Source: Chitinophaga pinensis (GTDB lineage Bacteria; Bacteroidota; Bacteroidia; Chitinophagales; Chitinophagaceae). Taken from it: 64,000 nucleotides of DNA. Location of the stretch: the NCBI GenBank assembly GCA_902167325.1, contig LR632930.1, positions 4,154,001 to 4,218,000 on the forward strand, in the 5' to 3' direction. The notes below the pieces were generated by a model. That model saw nothing but the letters and a program-made list of their open reading frames with translations, made no database searches and was not told the origin of the DNA. The translations under genes were made by a program, and so were the position numbers. Positions 62,471 through 64,000 of this stretch are shown in pieces. How positions within the stretch are numbered: the first letter of the stretch is position 1; each line of letters begins with the position of its first letter.

Positions 62471-62772
62471 CTCATTTCCCTGAAACTTACCTACTTTTGC
62501 CTCCGTTTATCATTACCGGCCGTCGCTATCCTCCCTCAGGCCTCAGGCCATAAATCCCCCTCAGAAAAATATTTCATTTCCCCATTCACCCTTTTTGCCC
62601 TTTCGTCAGACATGTCGGTAAGAGATGGACAAAAACAATCCCGGCACGGGAAGAATTGCCGGGGCAAATAGGAAGCATTAGACATGTAACTATTGATTTT
62701 GAATAACTTAGTATGATAAGCTGCTTCCGGCTGATCGACAGGTACGAATAACGCTGACAGAAGTATTGGGAT
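62471..62772. other. 300-base leader region before the ECF sigma gene
   Basis: No gene recognised. A TACTTTTG box at 62492-62499 fits TAnnTTTG but is far from the sigma start at 62773; if used it would give a long leader. Otherwise nothing clear. Confidence 0.4.
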
Positions 62773-63336
62773 ATGCATCAACCAATTTCAGATGACAACG
62801 CTGCGTTCGAGGAGCTTTTCCGGCAACACTTTGTATCGCTCTGCACCATAGCTTACTATGTGGTAGACGATAAGGATGCAGCCCGGGATATTGTCCAGGA
62901 TTTTTTCCTGGGGTACTGGAACAAACGGCACCAAATTGTGATTACGCATGACTTTAAAAGCTATGCCGCCAAAGCCATCCGCTATTCGGCCATCACCTAC
63001 CTGAAGAAATCGGGCAGGGTGAAGCTGGAAGAACTGGAGGTGCTGGATGCGCTTGCCCGGGAGTTTACGGTGGAAGACGGAGTGTCCAGAGAAATGCGGT
63101 ACAACGCATTATGGGAAGTACTGAACCGGATGCCGGAACAGCGCCGCAGGATCTTCCTTATGAGTAACCAGGAAAAGATCAAATACAAGGATATCGCTTT
63201 GCAGCTCGGGGTATCCGTCAACACCGTCAAAACACATATCAGGCTTGCGCTGCAATATCTGCGGGTGGAATGTAAATGGATGGTAAAACCTGTTTCCCTG
63301 CTGCTGTGCATGGCACGGTTGGCCTCGTTCTTTTAA
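62773..63336 (+). CDS. ECF RNA polymerase sigma-70 factor
   Basis: 187 residues. Sigma region 2 spans about 10-80 (FEELFRQHFVSLCTIAYYVVDDKDAARDIVQDFF) and region 4 about 110-165 (LWEVLNRMPEQRRRIFLMSNQEKIKYKDIALQLGVSVNTVKTHI). This is the Bacteroidota type paired with FecR-like anti-sigma factors and, often, TonB-receptor/SusD systems. The anti-sigma gene starts 17 bases downstream. The regulated genes are likely beyond the window. Confidence 0.93.
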   Translation: MHQPISDDNAAFEELFRQHFVSLCTIAYYVVDDKDAARDIVQDFFLGYWNKRHQIVITHDFKSYAAKAIRYSAITYLKKSGRVKLEELEVLDALAREFTVEDGVSREMRYNALWEVLNRMPEQRRRIFLMSNQEKIKYKDIALQLGVSVNTVKTHIRLALQYLRVECKWMVKPVSLLLCMARLASFF

Positions 63337-63353
63337 ATCTTCAAACTGAATGT

Positions 63354-64000
63354 ATGCAATTACCTCCTGACGATACCGGAATGGACTGGAACAAAATACT
63401 GGAATCATTAGACGAAGTAAAAATCCCCCAGGATATGACGAAAGAAGAATTCTCAGCCATGTCTGCCGCCCGGGAAGCCCGTGCGCTCCTTGCTGCTGAA
63501 GATTTCAATATAGCCGAAGGCTGGCAGGAGTTCTCCGCCCTGCGCAACAAAAGCAGGTTACGCCGCCTCCGCATCATACGGCTGGCCATTGCCGCCAGCA
63601 TCACCCTCACCATCGGCACAGGCCTTTGGCTCCTTACGCCCGGCACACCCAATATCCAAACCGCCGATGCGCTCCCCGAAGGAAAGGTACGCCTCAAAAC
63701 TGCCGACGGCCGCGTTATTGAGCTTGATAAAGCCGCTCAAACCATTCAGGATAACGACATCGCTCAGGCCAACGCTGCCGGCGACTCCCTTGTTTATACC
63801 GCTGCAGGCACCACCACAGGCCCTGTAAGAATGGATACCCTGGAGATCCCCCGCGGCACACCTTTCCGGCTGGTGCTGGCCGATGGCACCCGTGTATGGC
63901 TCAACGCCACCTCCCGCCTCATTTTCCCCGCCGCCTTTAACGGTCCCCAGCGGGAAGTGTACCTCGAAGGGGAAGGCTACTTTGAAGTGGCACGTAAAAC
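63354..64000 (+). CDS. FecR-family anti-sigma factor (partial, runs off the window)
   Basis: 215 codons are visible from ATG 63354 and remain open at the window end. An N-terminal cytoplasmic part (about 1-75) should bind the sigma factor; one membrane helix follows (LAIAASITLTIGTGLWLL); the periplasmic FecR domain begins near residue 160 with EIPRGTPFRLVLADGTRVWLNATSRLIFP and FNGPQREVYLEGEGYFEVA. It would transmit a signal from a TonB receptor to the sigma factor. The C terminus is missing only because the window ends. Confidence 0.93.
   Translation, partial: MQLPPDDTGMDWNKILESLDEVKIPQDMTKEEFSAMSAAREARALLAAEDFNIAEGWQEFSALRNKSRLRRLRIIRLAIAASITLTIGTGLWLLTPGTPNIQTADALPEGKVRLKTADGRVIELDKAAQTIQDNDIAQANAAGDSLVYTAAGTTTGPVRMDTLEIPRGTPFRLVLADGTRVWLNATSRLIFPAAFNGPQREVYLEGEGYFEVARK

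Overview
The window looks like chromosomal DNA from a Bacteroidota bacterium, most likely Chitinophagaceae (Chitinophaga-like), though the genus is inference. Supporting signs are TAnnTTTG-type -7 promoter elements with upstream TTG/TTTG boxes and almost no Shine-Dalgarno sequences, many lipoproteins of the S-C-K/S-K type, a type IX secretion C-terminal sorting domain on a polysaccharide lyase, an ECF sigma/FecR pair, LytS/LytTR two-component genes, TonB-dependent receptors with a carboxypeptidase-like N-terminal domain, and orphan MacB-like ABC permeases. Genes are dense and base composition is even. I see no rRNA, tRNA, CRISPR, prophage or insertion sequence.

Layout. 0-3.6 kb: end of a degenerate LytS-like kinase, an intact LytS kinase with its LytTR regulator, and a DHA2 drug-efflux pump. 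3.6-13.4 kb: a class I isoprenoid-synthase-like gene, a serine hydrolase, VOC and DinB proteins, small secreted proteins, a NarL-type regulator, a DUF5077/DUF3472 lipoprotein, a GH18-like protein and a truncated TonB receptor. 13.7-22.1 kb: a DUF6624 protein, an ABC permease behind a probable sigma-54 promoter, a bestrophin and a very large TraB/GumN protein.

22.1-38.4 kb is the functional core: a partial denitrification island (nitrite to NO to N2O). A membrane NnrS/heme-copper-like protein diverges from an Rrf2 regulator with three clustered cysteines. Then follow norC, norB, a copper nitrite reductase fused to cytochrome c, a NirV-like protein, SCO, an outer-membrane channel, norQ, norD, norE, a subunit IV-like protein, a hemerythrin, a DUF1858/DUF2249 protein, a second NnrS-like protein, a MIP18-type Fe-S assembly factor, proline dehydrogenase and a PNPOx-like protein. 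Three copies of a 14-bp palindrome (GGAYAWRYTTRTCC-like) lie upstream of rrf2, norC and the hemerythrin gene, and I propose them as the NO-responsive operator. No nosZ, nar or nap gene is present in the window.

38.6-53 kb: katG; an ArsR/AHSA1/DoxX/YdeI operon with twin operators; a probable copper-uptake operon (small Cys protein, Met/His-rich YtkA-like lipoprotein, OprC-like TonB receptor with CxxxM and HxM motifs) that would suit a copper-dependent denitrifier; GNAT; HTH-membrane protein; an aspartyl-protease-like protein; rifamycin phosphotransferase (rph); and an alpha/beta hydrolase lipoprotein. 53-64 kb: a multidomain PL6 lyase, a KANL3-like hydrolase, a choice-of-anchor I lipoprotein behind a PhoB-like box, an AraC-linked operon of three exported enzymes, and an ECF sigma factor with the start of its FecR anti-sigma.

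The most unexplained signal is a family of intergenic arrays built on an 11-bp pitch, with a core resembling C-T-N-C-A in each unit. They occur at four places (about 4.85, 42.8, 47.9 and 53.06 kb). Two copies fold into long hairpins whose arms co-vary while the outer leader is conserved; one is a run of eleven 11-mers.
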